A DNA stretch of 40,503 bases from a virus, in the IMG/VR virus record IMGVR_UViG_3300031785_000014, positions 1-40,503 of that record, one strand, 5' to 3'. Both the position numbers and the translations under genes were made by a program. A model generated the notes under the pieces. That model ran no database searches. It was not told where the DNA came from and saw only the letters and a list, made by a program, of their open reading frames with translations. Shown piece by piece: positions 7,285 to 13,852 of this stretch. The first letter of the stretch is position 1; the number at the start of each line of letters is the position of its first letter.

Positions 7285-7443
7285 AGCGTAGGTGTTTCTG
7301 TTGCCAAGTACACCTACAAACTCCGTCACCTAAAAATTAGGCAGCAAGGGCAAAATTTGAATTGCCATTTAAATTGCGTTTAAGTTCGCCAACTATTACT
7401 CTCTATAAAGTTTTTCGGTAAGAGTCGAACCTACCACACCCCC
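7285..7443 (-). ncRNA. tmRNA coding piece
   Basis: Starts with the acceptor strand GGGGGUG (7437-7443) and GUAGGUUCGACUC, the conserved 5' tmRNA motif. UAAUAGUU precedes the resume codon, comparable to AAUAGUC in E. coli. After the tag stop there is an 8-bp hairpin (7310-7317 with 7288-7295). Only 53 nt separate the 5' end from the resume codon, so a normal PK1 does not seem to fit. Confidence 0.8.
7337..7390 (-). other. tmRNA tag reading frame
   Basis: From the likely resume codon GGC (7388-7390) the frame reads GELKRNLNGNSNFALAA and then TAA. The ALAA end is the classic tmRNA degron recognised by ClpXP-type proteases in bacteria. At 17 encoded residues the tag is longer than the 10 of E. 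coli. The frame starting one base later (GCG AAC) hits a stop after six codons without an ALAA end, so the GGC frame is preferred. Confidence 0.75.
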
Positions 7444-7453
7444 CATAAACACA

Positions 7454-7552
7454 CTATTTACAAAGGTCTTCATATTTTAAAGTATGTAATCTATGCTTAC
7501 TTAAATCACCTTGGTGTTTAAAAGTAAACAATTTTTTTAACCACTTTAACAT
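7454..7552 (-). CDS. 32-aa ORF inside the tmRNA intervening segment
   Basis: The segment between the two tmRNA pieces contains ATG at 7552 preceded by AGGAG at a 5-nt spacing, and an open frame of 32 codons ending in TAG at 7454-7456. The product is basic (MLKWLKKLFTFKHQGDLSKH...), amphipathic at its N-terminus. The frame fills most of the 121-nt intervening segment. No family recognised. If real, its message is the discarded spacer of a processed RNA. Confidence 0.5.
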   Translation of the reverse strand: MLKWLKKLFTFKHQGDLSKHRLHTLKYEDLCK

Positions 7553-7574
7553 ATAATCTCCTCTAATGTGTTTA

Positions 7575-7640
7575 TGGTGGAGGTGGTGGGAGTTGCACCC
7601 ACGTCCTCAATACTTATTATGCTTTATGTCAACAAGTAAT
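7575..7640 (-). ncRNA. tmRNA acceptor piece
   Basis: Contains GUAUUGAGGACG, a 5-bp T-stem (GTGGG 7586-7590 with CCCAC 7598-7602) with loop UGCAACU, acceptor strand CACCUCC (7579-7585), discriminator A and encoded CCA. It begins right after, or slightly inside, the stop of the secreted-protein gene. The 5' processing site cannot be placed exactly. Confidence 0.8.
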
Positions 7641-7641
7641 T

Positions 7642-8001
7642 CTATGTTTGCTCTTTGTGTGCATATGCTAGGTCAAAAGAGTGAGATACTATACAGCTTT
7701 CTAGTCCATCTGGACTTGTTAAAACAATAAGGTGTTGACTTCTATCTTTTGACACAAACGTATATACAAAGTAGGCGCTTGGATTTTCGGCTTTTGCGCC
7801 TTCTCTCGCTACTGAAAACGTCTCTGGATTAAAATCAAACCTTTGTATGTACATATTCACGACCTCACTAGGACCACATTGAGCAGGTAAACCTAATGGC
7901 ATTAAGCCAGCGTCTGGTATTTCTGCGTATTCGTGGTCTGCTTTTGCTTGAGTGATAAACACACCTAAGCTAATGAGCAATGCTATTATTATTTTTTGCA
8001 T
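7642..8001 (-). CDS. Secreted protein of unknown function
   Basis: 119 residues with a clear Sec signal peptide (MQKIIIALLISLGVFITQAKA, cleavage near 21). The mature part of about 98 residues has two Cys (in AQCGPSEVV and ESCIVSHSF) that could form a disulfide. No family recognised. It precedes the tmRNA by almost nothing, so both may share a transcript; a TATAAATA box lies 69 nt upstream. Confidence 0.75.
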   Translation of the reverse strand: MQKIIIALLISLGVFITQAKADHEYAEIPDAGLMPLGLPAQCGPSEVVNMYIQRFDFNPETFSVAREGAKAENPSAYFVYTFVSKDRSQHLIVLTSPDGLESCIVSHSFDLAYAHKEQT

Positions 8002-8032
8002 TTTTTCTCCTGTGAGACTTAATAAGGTTTGA

Positions 8033-8716
8033 TTATTGATTTATTTTTGATTTATTAAGTTCTTCATAATATTTATAAAAGTCCTTAATATCTTTTTCTA
8101 GTTGAGACAAATAATCTTTTTTTTGTTTCACGAAACTATGGCAACTGCCGTCTTCACCTGCTTGTAAGATGACAACTTGTTCTATTGGTTTGCCGAATAG
8201 CTCTTCATACATAATTGCATAAGCAGTACATTGCAAATAGTAATTAGTATTCCAACTATCAATACGTTCTTTGTTTGCCGTTTTGAAATCAATTACAGAT
8301 AATTTACCATTGTACTCAGCGATACAATCAACTTGACCAGCAAGTGTCAATTTATGTGAGTACATAATTCTTTCTAAACAATGTATGTTATTGATTTGGT
8401 CAAGATAAGGTTTTAAAAGTCTGAACATACCGATAGGTAAGACATCACGTATCGTTTGTGGTTCACCTTTTAAATATTGTTCAACTAGAGTATGTGTTGC
8501 CTTACCTCTACGAGCTGCTCTAGCCATTTCCCATTTAGCAGCCTCTTCACCAACATTCTTACGCCATTGTTCTAAACCTTCTTTTTTCTTGATACCTAAA
8601 ATACTGGTAACTGAAGGATAGTTTTTGCCGTCAATGTTGTAAAATCTAAATCCGTTTTGATTCATTCCCTTGGACTTTGGGAATTTACTTTCGTCTAATT
8701 GTATAAAATTTGCCAT
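8033..8716 (-). CDS. PD-(D/E)XK exonuclease (RecB/Cas4-like)
   Basis: 227 residues from ATG at 8716; an upstream in-frame TTG at 8731 is less likely. It has the full nuclease motif set: GKATHTLVEQYL (His75), Glu116, AGQVDCIAEYNG with Asp130, and LSVIDFKTANK with Asp143 and Lys145, then YYLQCTAYAIMYEE, the QxxxY-type helix. Such enzymes process DNA ends in recombination, repair or host DNA breakdown. A strong TTGACA-17-TATAAT promoter (8750-8778) drives it, implying early expression. Confidence 0.85.
   Translation of the reverse strand: MANFIQLDESKFPKSKGMNQNGFRFYNIDGKNYPSVTSILGIKKKEGLEQWRKNVGEEAAKWEMARAARRGKATHTLVEQYLKGEPQTIRDVLPIGMFRLLKPYLDQINNIHCLERIMYSHKLTLAGQVDCIAEYNGKLSVIDFKTANKERIDSWNTNYYLQCTAYAIMYEELFGKPIEQVVILQAGEDGSCHSFVKQKKDYLSQLEKDIKDFYKYYEELNKSKINQ
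8070..8077 (-). promoter_or_regulatory. Candidate late promoter TATAAATA for the secreted protein and tmRNA
   Basis: Exact TATAAATA 69 nt before the ATG at 8001, within the 3' end of the nuclease gene. The codons around it (Phe-Tyr-Lys-Tyr-Tyr) could produce it by chance. Confidence 0.4.
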
Positions 8717-8749
8717 TATATTTGTTTCCAATTCTTTGTCATTTTCTCT

Positions 8750-8778
8750 ATTATATACATCACAACCATAAATGTCAA
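8750..8778 (-). promoter_or_regulatory. Consensus sigma-70 promoter for the nuclease gene
   Basis: TTGACA (8773-8778), 17-bp spacer, TATAAT (8750-8755): a perfect consensus, leaving a leader of about 27 nt before the ATG at 8716. Confidence 0.85.
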
Positions 8779-8821
8779 GCCTAATTTGACCTATATAACG
8801 TTAAATGGTCGTTAATTAATT

Positions 8822-8846
8822 CGGGACTATCTCTTAACTCGTCCCG
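8822..8846 (-). terminator. Hairpin downstream of the M15 peptidase gene, weak terminator candidate
   Basis: CGGGAC (8841-8846 on the minus strand) pairs with GTCCCG (8822-8827), with a 13-nt loop, 10 nt after the peptidase stop and before the nuclease promoter. No U-run follows, so termination is uncertain. Confidence 0.3.
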
Positions 8847-8855
8847 CTTTGCCTT

Positions 8856-9326
8856 TCAATTAGGGTCATAAGACTCATAACAAGTCTTATTGCTTTCGTT
8901 CTTAAATGCCCTCAATATCTGCTTTCGGTTTTCACCATCTGCACGATAAGAGCAATGTACCCACCCGGAATTAGGTTCATCTAAATTGTGGAATTCCAAT
9001 ATCATTTGGTCAAAATCACAATTCTCTGAAATCCACTTTACCAATTCAGCGTTGCTCAATCCAAACACCTCGAAATCCGCCGCCTGCCCCTTGGCGTGCT
9101 GTGAATTTTTGCTTGAGCCTATGGCCTCGCAAAGGTCTGGACTACGATACCCACTAGATACGGATACAACCTTACCATAATGGTCTCTAACTTTTTGTAA
9201 AACATTTTCACATAATGCTTTTAAAGCATTCATATGGTCTTCACTAGGATTATTATTAATCCCTTTACGGATAGCTGTCTGTGAAGCTGTCATTTCTTTT
9301 AAACTAAAATTGTTGCTTAGTTTCAT
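8856..9326 (-). CDS. Peptidase M15-type D-Ala-D-Ala carboxypeptidase/endolysin
   Basis: 156 residues. SLKEMTASQTAIRKGINN is the usual start of the Peptidase_M15_3 family; SSGYRSP, then SQHAKGQAADFEV (His77, Asp84) and WVHCSY (His124) supply the zinc ligands. It cleaves peptidoglycan peptides and, without a signal peptide, probably acts as an endolysin after holin opening. The catalytic part (about 9060-9130) is visibly richer in GC than its neighbours, a hint of separate origin. Confidence 0.85.
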   Translation of the reverse strand: MKLSNNFSLKEMTASQTAIRKGINNNPSEDHMNALKALCENVLQKVRDHYGKVVSVSSGYRSPDLCEAIGSSKNSQHAKGQAADFEVFGLSNAELVKWISENCDFDQMILEFHNLDEPNSGWVHCSYRADGENRKQILRAFKNESNKTCYESYDPN

Positions 9327-9332
9327 TTGTTC

Positions 9333-9722
9333 TTAACCTCTTGTTAGTTTCATTAACTTTTCTATTTGTGCCTTAATAATTGGACTTCTATTAGGCCAAT
9401 GTATGTAAGGTTCATCACTCTTCATTAGGTTATATAAAAATGGTAATATCAATTTTTCTATATCTTTGAACCTTGTTTTAATATCTTCATCATTTATTTC
9501 TTTTGTTACCGATTCTTTATCAGCAACAATCTGCATAACCTCATTCATCATAGATTTAATAGATGATACATCATTTTTTACTTTTGATAATTCTAAATTT
9601 TGATTGTCAATAGCTTTAGGGTCTATCGTTGTTTCCTGTTTAGGCATATTGCTAACAGGCGTCATACCCCAATCATCATCAAGGTCAAAACCACGCATAT
9701 AATCTGGTATATCTTTTGACAT
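9333..9722 (-). CDS. Conserved marine T4-like phage protein, coiled coil
   Basis: 129 residues. It begins KDIPDYMRGFDLDDDWGM, has a central coiled-coil-like region (residues 40-85) and ends in IHWPNRSPIIKAQIEKLMKL. I recognise this start and end from conserved proteins of T4-like cyanophages; function is unknown. Its ATG overlaps the stop of the next gene upstream by one base. Confidence 0.65.
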   Translation of the reverse strand: MSKDIPDYMRGFDLDDDWGMTPVSNMPKQETTIDPKAIDNQNLELSKVKNDVSSIKSMMNEVMQIVADKESVTKEINDEDIKTRFKDIEKLILPFLYNLMKSDEPYIHWPNRSPIIKAQIEKLMKLTRG

Positions 9723-10033
9723 TATTTTTTACCTTGCTTTCTTCTACGGTGTTTTTGTATTACTTGTTCTGTTTTGGCCTGTTTGATAGACTTTTTGCCA
9801 TACCTATCTGCTAATGGTGATGTTGGATGTGCTTCTGCTATTCTTGACATATTTTCTTTCCAACCTTGGTCACTTCTATAACTACGACCACTTACACCTG
9901 CAACTATATTTATCTTATTGATAATCTGTTTTATGTGTGGATTCTGTTCTAAATATGTCTCTTTATCCGCCATTGACATAAAGTCATCAAAGACTTTTCC
10001 TGTCTTTGTATTTTCAAAAGTATAAGTCGGCAT
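9722..10033 (-). CDS. Conserved phage protein, FmdB-like fold without cysteines
   Basis: 103 residues. MPTYTFENTKTGKVFDDFMS resembles the start of FmdB-type zinc ribbons, but the Cys are missing. A hydrophobic strand follows, then a basic tail (QKHRRRKQGKK) suited to nucleic-acid contact. It is tiled with one-base overlaps to both neighbours in the same conserved run. Function unknown. Confidence 0.65.
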   Translation of the reverse strand: MPTYTFENTKTGKVFDDFMSMADKETYLEQNPHIKQIINKINIVAGVSGRSYRSDQGWKENMSRIAEAHPTSPLADRYGKKSIKQAKTEQVIQKHRRRKQGKK

Positions 10034-10260
10034 TAGCCTTGACTCTTAAGCGGGTCAACATAAGTGAAATACTTATCTAACATAGCTAATTGGTCATCAT
10101 ACTCTGCAATCACTTTTAACTCTTTTTCGATTTCAGCTAACACATCGCCGTGTTCACCAATACCGACCGCTTTTTGCATAAGTATTTCAACATTTGCTTT
10201 ATGTTTTGAAATATGACCTTCAGCGTGTTTTCTAACCGCTTCGATTATTTCTTTACGCAT
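10033..10260 (-). CDS. Conserved small helical phage protein
   Basis: 75 residues, almost entirely helical: MRKEIIEAVRKHAEGHISKH, then VGIGEHGDVLAEIEKEL. The HAEGHISKH and GIGEH segments recur in marine T4-like phages as far as I recall. No function known. It overlaps the preceding small gene by 16 nt and has an SD (AAGGAG) inside that gene. Confidence 0.65.
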   Translation of the reverse strand: MRKEIIEAVRKHAEGHISKHKANVEILMQKAVGIGEHGDVLAEIEKELKVIAEYDDQLAMLDKYFTYVDPLKSQG

Positions 10261-10406
10261 TTTTTCTCCTTCAATATTCTACCATAATTAGGCCACCCAA
10301 ATTTATCAGGTGACTCACCTACATAACGCCATCTTATTACGCCTGTGTCAGGATTTCTTTCGTAAATTTTAGGCTTAGATGTATTGTTCGTCTGTTTCGT
10401 TGCCAT
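10245..10406 (-). CDS. 53-aa conserved-type hypothetical
   Basis: Start chosen at ATG 10406, which has GAGGGT upstream, rather than an in-frame TTG at 10463 lying deep in the previous gene. The product contains KIYERNPDTGVIRWRYVGE and FGWPNYGRIL. It overlaps both neighbours by 16-32 nt. Function unknown. Confidence 0.6.
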   Translation of the reverse strand: MATKQTNNTSKPKIYERNPDTGVIRWRYVGESPDKFGWPNYGRILKEKKCVKK

Positions 10407-10968
10407 ATAATTTACCCTCTTTGTACCATTCTGGTACTTTTGCTGGACTTTTCCAAGTAGCAAATCTTTTTTTCTCTAGTATATAGTAGTTTCTATAACT
10501 ACCAACTGCGTCACCATCAACTTTACAATATTCAGGCATTGCTGGTTGTGGGTCAGTACCTATTTTATTTATTTTTGCATTTTTAGGTGGAAACTTTAAT
10601 AGTTCACCAAGTTTTGTAATTGTAATATGGTCATCTGTATGATTGTACCTTTTTTTATACTCTTCATTTAAAGCCATCATATGTTTATATAACCACATAT
10701 AGTTATAGGCACTTTCAAATAACCATATTGTACTAGGATGTTTTACCCAACCTGCTTTATATAGAACAGCGTCTATATTTTTATTAGGGTGTCGCCATCT
10801 TTTAATCTTTCTACCATTGGCAGTTTTATCATACCACTCTATACCATCTTGTACTCTATGGCAAGTAGATAATAATTGTGCTGATTCTAAAATCATTTTG
10901 ACTACGTGTTTATCACAACTCATTTCAGCTGCAACTACCGGGTCTCTATGCAAATAAAATATATTCAT
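10375..10968 (-). CDS. Conserved marine-phage protein of unknown function
   Basis: 197 residues. The start (MNIFYLHRDPVVAAEMSCDK, then HVVKMILESAQLLSTCHR) and the segments HPSTIWLFESAYNYMWLYKH and QPAMPEYC are conserved in many marine phages from memory. His, Cys and Trp are frequent, suggesting an enzyme, but I cannot name an activity. It overlaps the gene before it by one base. Confidence 0.65.
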   Translation of the reverse strand: MNIFYLHRDPVVAAEMSCDKHVVKMILESAQLLSTCHRVQDGIEWYDKTANGRKIKRWRHPNKNIDAVLYKAGWVKHPSTIWLFESAYNYMWLYKHMMALNEEYKKRYNHTDDHITITKLGELLKFPPKNAKINKIGTDPQPAMPEYCKVDGDAVGSYRNYYILEKKRFATWKSPAKVPEWYKEGKLYGNETDEQYI

Positions 10969-11153
10969 TAGTGTATTGCCTTCCTAAAATAATCCATCTT
11001 ATCATACTTTTCACACAACGCTTTAAAAGTATTGTACCAAAAGTTTTTACCCCAATCACTTGTTGCTTTCTTACATCTATCTTCAGCGCTTTTGATACGC
11101 CTCATCTGTAAATCTGGATGAATTAGTTTATTAATATCGTCTGTCATAATCAT
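10968..11153 (-). CDS. 61-aa hypothetical with promoter abutting the start
   Basis: Charged, helical product (DDINKLIHPDLQMRRIKSAE...). Three in-frame ATGs exist (11162, 11153, 11147). The first lies within or next to the -10 box and cannot be in the mRNA; the second is 7 nt after the -10 box, about where transcription should start. I take 11153, which implies a leaderless message; 11147 is the alternative. Confidence 0.55.
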   Translation of the reverse strand: MIMTDDINKLIHPDLQMRRIKSAEDRCKKATSDWGKNFWYNTFKALCEKYDKMDYFRKAIH

Positions 11154-11160
11154 TAGTTTC

Positions 11161-11189
11161 ATTATACCTCATTATATAGTTATTGTCAA
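11161..11189 (-). promoter_or_regulatory. Consensus sigma-70 promoter
   Basis: TTGACA (11184-11189), 17-bp spacer, TATAAT (11161-11166), a perfect consensus between the 54-aa lipoprotein gene and the gene starting at 11153. Confidence 0.85.
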
Positions 11190-11192
11190 GCT

Positions 11193-11357
11193 TTATTTAC
11201 CTACATTGGCACCATTAGTGATAACGGTTCGCAATAGTGAAAATTTAGGGTCGTTCCAATCTAGCTTTTTCTCACATTGTATATCTGAAACACAGGTTGT
11301 TTTCATACAACCCATTAACAGACTACTTATTGCTAGTAGGATTAATATTCGGGTCAT
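11193..11357 (-). CDS. 54-aa lipoprotein overlapping the membrane-protein gene
   Basis: ATG at 11357 lies in a different frame inside the 3' end of the multi-pass membrane gene; stop at 11193. MTRILILLAISSLLMGC is a compact lipoprotein signal with lipobox LMGC (Cys17), leaving a mature peptide of 38 residues with two more Cys. Nested small lipoproteins are reminiscent of Rz1-type outer spanins, and the gene lies in the late operon with the glucosaminidase, but the overlapping partner is not Rz-like, so the role is open. Confidence 0.6.
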   Translation of the reverse strand: MTRILILLAISSLLMGCMKTTCVSDIQCEKKLDWNDPKFSLLRTVITNGANVGK

Positions 11358-12381
11358 TCCACTCCATTATCTGGTCTAGTTTGATTCGGATTTCATCCGG
11401 GTCTAAACCTAATTGTTTTAACTCTTCAGTACCCATTTGTCTGAAAAAGTCCTCGTAATCTCTGTTTACTAGTTTTCTTTTACCTAATTTACCAAAAAAG
11501 TCTTTATAAACTTTTTGCTTATCTCGGTAGTTTTTCGCTCTAGCTTTTGCGTTAACAGCCTCTTTTTGCCAATCTTTTTGTTTTTTGGTGGCCTTCTCTT
11601 CCTCGTCTTTAATTTTTTGTTTTTCTGCTCTTGCATTTTTCCAAGTCCTTAATGATATGTTAGCCGCTATCAATAATAATACTGCTAATGGGTCAAAAAC
11701 AAATATTAAAACCATTATGGCATATCTTACTGCCTCATCAAAGTGGTCTTTTGCGTTCTCACCATAAATTAATTCTGCAATATATTTTAACGGACCAACC
11801 TCTGCTTCTATCTTTTGTTGGTCTAATTCTATTGTACTCTTTTGTTTATATAATTCTGATATATTAAATGTAGATTTTTGTATCTCTTCTTTTAATAATT
11901 TTCTCTCTTCTTCTTGTTTACGTCTCTCTCTTAAACCTCTTGTTGCATATTCATTATTTAAATACACTTCTATTGATTTATCTAATTGAGATAAAGTTTT
12001 TTCTGCTCTTTGTATATTACGTTCTTCTTGTTGTATTTGTTTATCAATTAAACTAGTTTGTATTGTAAAGTTTGCTTGTGGTTGTACACTATCAAGGTGT
12101 GCTTTTGATAAGAAGCCAAAAATACCCATAGACGTTATAAAAATTAAAACTATAACTGCCGTTGTTAAATATGCCTTTATAGTTTTTGGTACTAACTCAT
12201 TTCGCCAATTATTATACAACCAACTGGCCGCTACTAATTTACCAACTTCTAGGGCACTTCCCATAGCAATAATTGGTACATATGCACCGGCGAATATCGT
12301 TGCTAAACCTATAATAGAATAACCAGCAGCTATTATAGATATAGAAATCGCACTAAAAAATGTTAATATTATTGTAAACAT
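11323..12381 (-). CDS. Multi-pass membrane protein with long coiled coil
   Basis: 352 residues. Transmembrane segments near residues 3-25, 27-45 and 70-92 (TAVIVLIFITSMGIFGFLSK), a charged coiled coil at about 105-195, a further helix at about 220-245 (VRYAIMVLIFVFDPLAVLLL) and a basic cytoplasmic tail. Similar proteins occur in marine T4-like phages as conserved hypotheticals. Its 3' end encodes the 54-aa lipoprotein in another frame. Position after the glucosaminidase suggests envelope function. No activity known. Confidence 0.65.
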   Translation of the reverse strand: MFTIILTFFSAISISIIAAGYSIIGLATIFAGAYVPIIAMGSALEVGKLVAASWLYNNWRNELVPKTIKAYLTTAVIVLIFITSMGIFGFLSKAHLDSVQPQANFTIQTSLIDKQIQQEERNIQRAEKTLSQLDKSIEVYLNNEYATRGLRERRKQEEERKLLKEEIQKSTFNISELYKQKSTIELDQQKIEAEVGPLKYIAELIYGENAKDHFDEAVRYAIMVLIFVFDPLAVLLLIAANISLRTWKNARAEKQKIKDEEEKATKKQKDWQKEAVNAKARAKNYRDKQKVYKDFFGKLGKRKLVNRDYEDFFRQMGTEELKQLGLDPDEIRIKLDQIMEWNDPNINPTSNK

Positions 12382-12395
12382 AGTGATGGTATTTA

Positions 12396-13085
12396 TTACT
12401 TTTCTGAAATAACTTTATCAATCTTACTCATCATATTAATAACTCTTTGGTCATAATCTTCGGTTGTAGAAAATGCTTTTAAAGTTTTTATAAGTTTTTT
12501 TGAATCTAACTTTTGATTTTTTGCCAACATTTTAGCTCTCATAGTTCTAAAGTCTTCATATGCTGGGTGTTCATTTAATAATCTAATATATTCTTTTACA
12601 GAATCACATTTAGTTTCAAACACTCTAACACCCCAACCTTGCCACTCTTCTATGCCTTTTGGTAATAAATGTGGTGCTGTTGATTTAAATACTCTGATAC
12701 CAAATAAATTGTTTGCCTCTTTTGCAAATCTTGATTTACCCCAGCCAGACTCTAATACTGCCTGACCTACTAACATTTCTATTGGCACTCTTTTATCTGC
12801 TGGTGTTGTAAAGTTTAAATAATCAACACAATAGTTAACTGCTAATACAAATTCTTTATTAGTTTTATATCTCATTTCTGGTGGATATAAACCTAAATTT
12901 TGTGCCCATTTAGTATGCTCTTGTCTCAACTCTTCATTTGCCCATTTCTTTGCTAATGGGTTAGGGTAAAATGTACCGGCACCATAAACAATACCTAATA
13001 CTAACAATGACCAAAATATTCTTTTAGTCCACATCCAAACTCCTGGTAGTTTCTTACTTACTTCATTTTTAATTTTTTTTACCAT
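12396..13085 (-). CDS. Membrane-anchored glucosaminidase (Bax-like)
   Basis: 229 residues. A basic N-terminus is followed by one signal-anchor helix (residues 24-40), then a glucosaminidase-family domain with VGQAVLESGWGKSRFAKEAN (catalytic Glu112) and NLFGIR, and a helical end (VINMMSKIDKVI). It should cleave the glycan strands of peptidoglycan from the periplasmic side, either as a released signal-anchor endolysin or as a virion/assembly hydrolase. It lies in the late operon beginning at 14205. Confidence 0.85.
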   Translation of the reverse strand: MVKKIKNEVSKKLPGVWMWTKRIFWSLLVLGIVYGAGTFYPNPLAKKWANEELRQEHTKWAQNLGLYPPEMRYKTNKEFVLAVNYCVDYLNFTTPADKRVPIEMLVGQAVLESGWGKSRFAKEANNLFGIRVFKSTAPHLLPKGIEEWQGWGVRVFETKCDSVKEYIRLLNEHPAYEDFRTMRAKMLAKNQKLDSKKLIKTLKAFSTTEDYDQRVINMMSKIDKVISEK

Positions 13086-13086
13086 A

Positions 13087-13407
13087 CTACCTCTTAATTG
13101 CTATGTATTCAAATCCTGTAATATCGTGTGGTTCTTGTTCGCCATATTGAGACCAACTACCAACGTGAATTGGTGTCATACGTTTCTGAACAAACATAAT
13201 ATTAGGATTAGAAGACATCATTTTTTTAATCTTCTTAAATATTTTTTCTGATTGTTTTTCTGTAAAGTTGTCTAATACGTCTTTAGCCCAATTACCAGTA
13301 TAATAGGTAACTTTAGACTTATCGCTATCTATAAATTTTTCTAGGTTGATTGGCACATTATTGATAATGTGTTTTAGGTGGTGGTCTAGTTCTTTCGTCT
13401 TTCGCAT
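13087..13407 (-). CDS. Hypothetical 106-aa protein
   Basis: Basic N-terminal half with a helical segment NFTEKQSEKIFKKIKKMM near residue 47, then VQKRMTPIHVGSWSQYG and a C-terminal strand FEYIAIKR. No family recognised. It sits between the SprT-like and glucosaminidase genes and ends 1 nt before the latter starts. Confidence 0.6.
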   Translation of the reverse strand: MRKTKELDHHLKHIINNVPINLEKFIDSDKSKVTYYTGNWAKDVLDNFTEKQSEKIFKKIKKMMSSNPNIMFVQKRMTPIHVGSWSQYGEQEPHDITGFEYIAIKR

Positions 13408-13432
13408 AATATAATTCTCTCTTTGTTTAGGG

Positions 13433-13849
13433 TTATAAACCTAGACCAAGTGTCTTGGCCTTCTTTTCAAACGACCAGAATAACTTGTTATGGTTTCCTG
13501 TGTCGCCCAAATTCTGCATTTGATATAGGTGTACCATTTCGTGGCACAATGTATCAAGAAAGTATTGAAGATTAGGATAATTTGGTAACATTTCAAGATG
13601 GTATCTTCTAGTACCTTTTCTCTTCCACTCCAATATGTTGACTTGACCGACACATTTTTGTCTAGCCAAGTTCTTAATTTCAACTTCGTTAAATGGTGAT
13701 AATTTGCCACCAAACATTCCTTCGTTGATGACTTTAAAATATTTTTTGATTGCTTTATAGGTAGTTTTATATTGTCTCTCGCCAGAAGCATTTACACCTC
13801 TTTTGATGAGTTTTTTGACTTTGAGTTTTTTACTTGTAAGTTTTGGCAT
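13433..13849 (-). CDS. SprT-like zinc metalloprotease
   Basis: 138 residues, the size of a stand-alone SprT domain. The zinc motif HEMVHLYQ (His103, Glu104, His107) is followed by a third His (His120) in GNHNKLFWSFEKKAK. The very basic N-terminus (PKLTSKKLKVKKLIKRG) suggests DNA contact; SprT/Spartan proteins cut DNA-bound or crosslinked proteins. T4-like marine phages often carry one. It is co-transcribed with late envelope genes. Confidence 0.85.
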   Translation of the reverse strand: MPKLTSKKLKVKKLIKRGVNASGERQYKTTYKAIKKYFKVINEGMFGGKLSPFNEVEIKNLARQKCVGQVNILEWKRKGTRRYHLEMLPNYPNLQYFLDTLCHEMVHLYQMQNLGDTGNHNKLFWSFEKKAKTLGLGL

Positions 13850-13852
13850 AGC

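Larger units (their letters stand above)
7285..7640 (-). ncRNA. ssrA: Circularly permuted (two-piece type) tmRNA gene
   Basis: On the minus strand the 3' half comes first (T-arm, acceptor strand, CCA at 7575-7577), then an intervening segment, then the 5' half (GGGGGUG acceptor strand, GGUUCGAC, tag frame). The 7-bp acceptor stem forms between 7437-7443 and 7579-7585 with one G-U. TAAACACA (7567-7574) pairs with TGTGTTTA (7446-7453), extending the stem into the intervening segment. ATAAAG in the 3' half pairs with CTTTAT in the 5' half as a P2-like helix. Alphaproteobacteria use permuted two-piece tmRNAs. It releases stalled ribosomes and tags their products. Outer limits are approximate. Confidence 0.85.

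Noticed and set aside
7627-7632. TTGACA at the start of the tmRNA acceptor piece
   Set aside because: The hexamer 17 bp downstream is TGAGGA, not a -10 box, and those bases belong to the tmRNA structure.
11193-12381. Rz/Rz1 spanin pair
   Set aside because: The lipoprotein fits Rz1 loosely, but the overlapping partner is a 352-residue multi-helix protein, unlike any Rz I know; kept only as a possibility.
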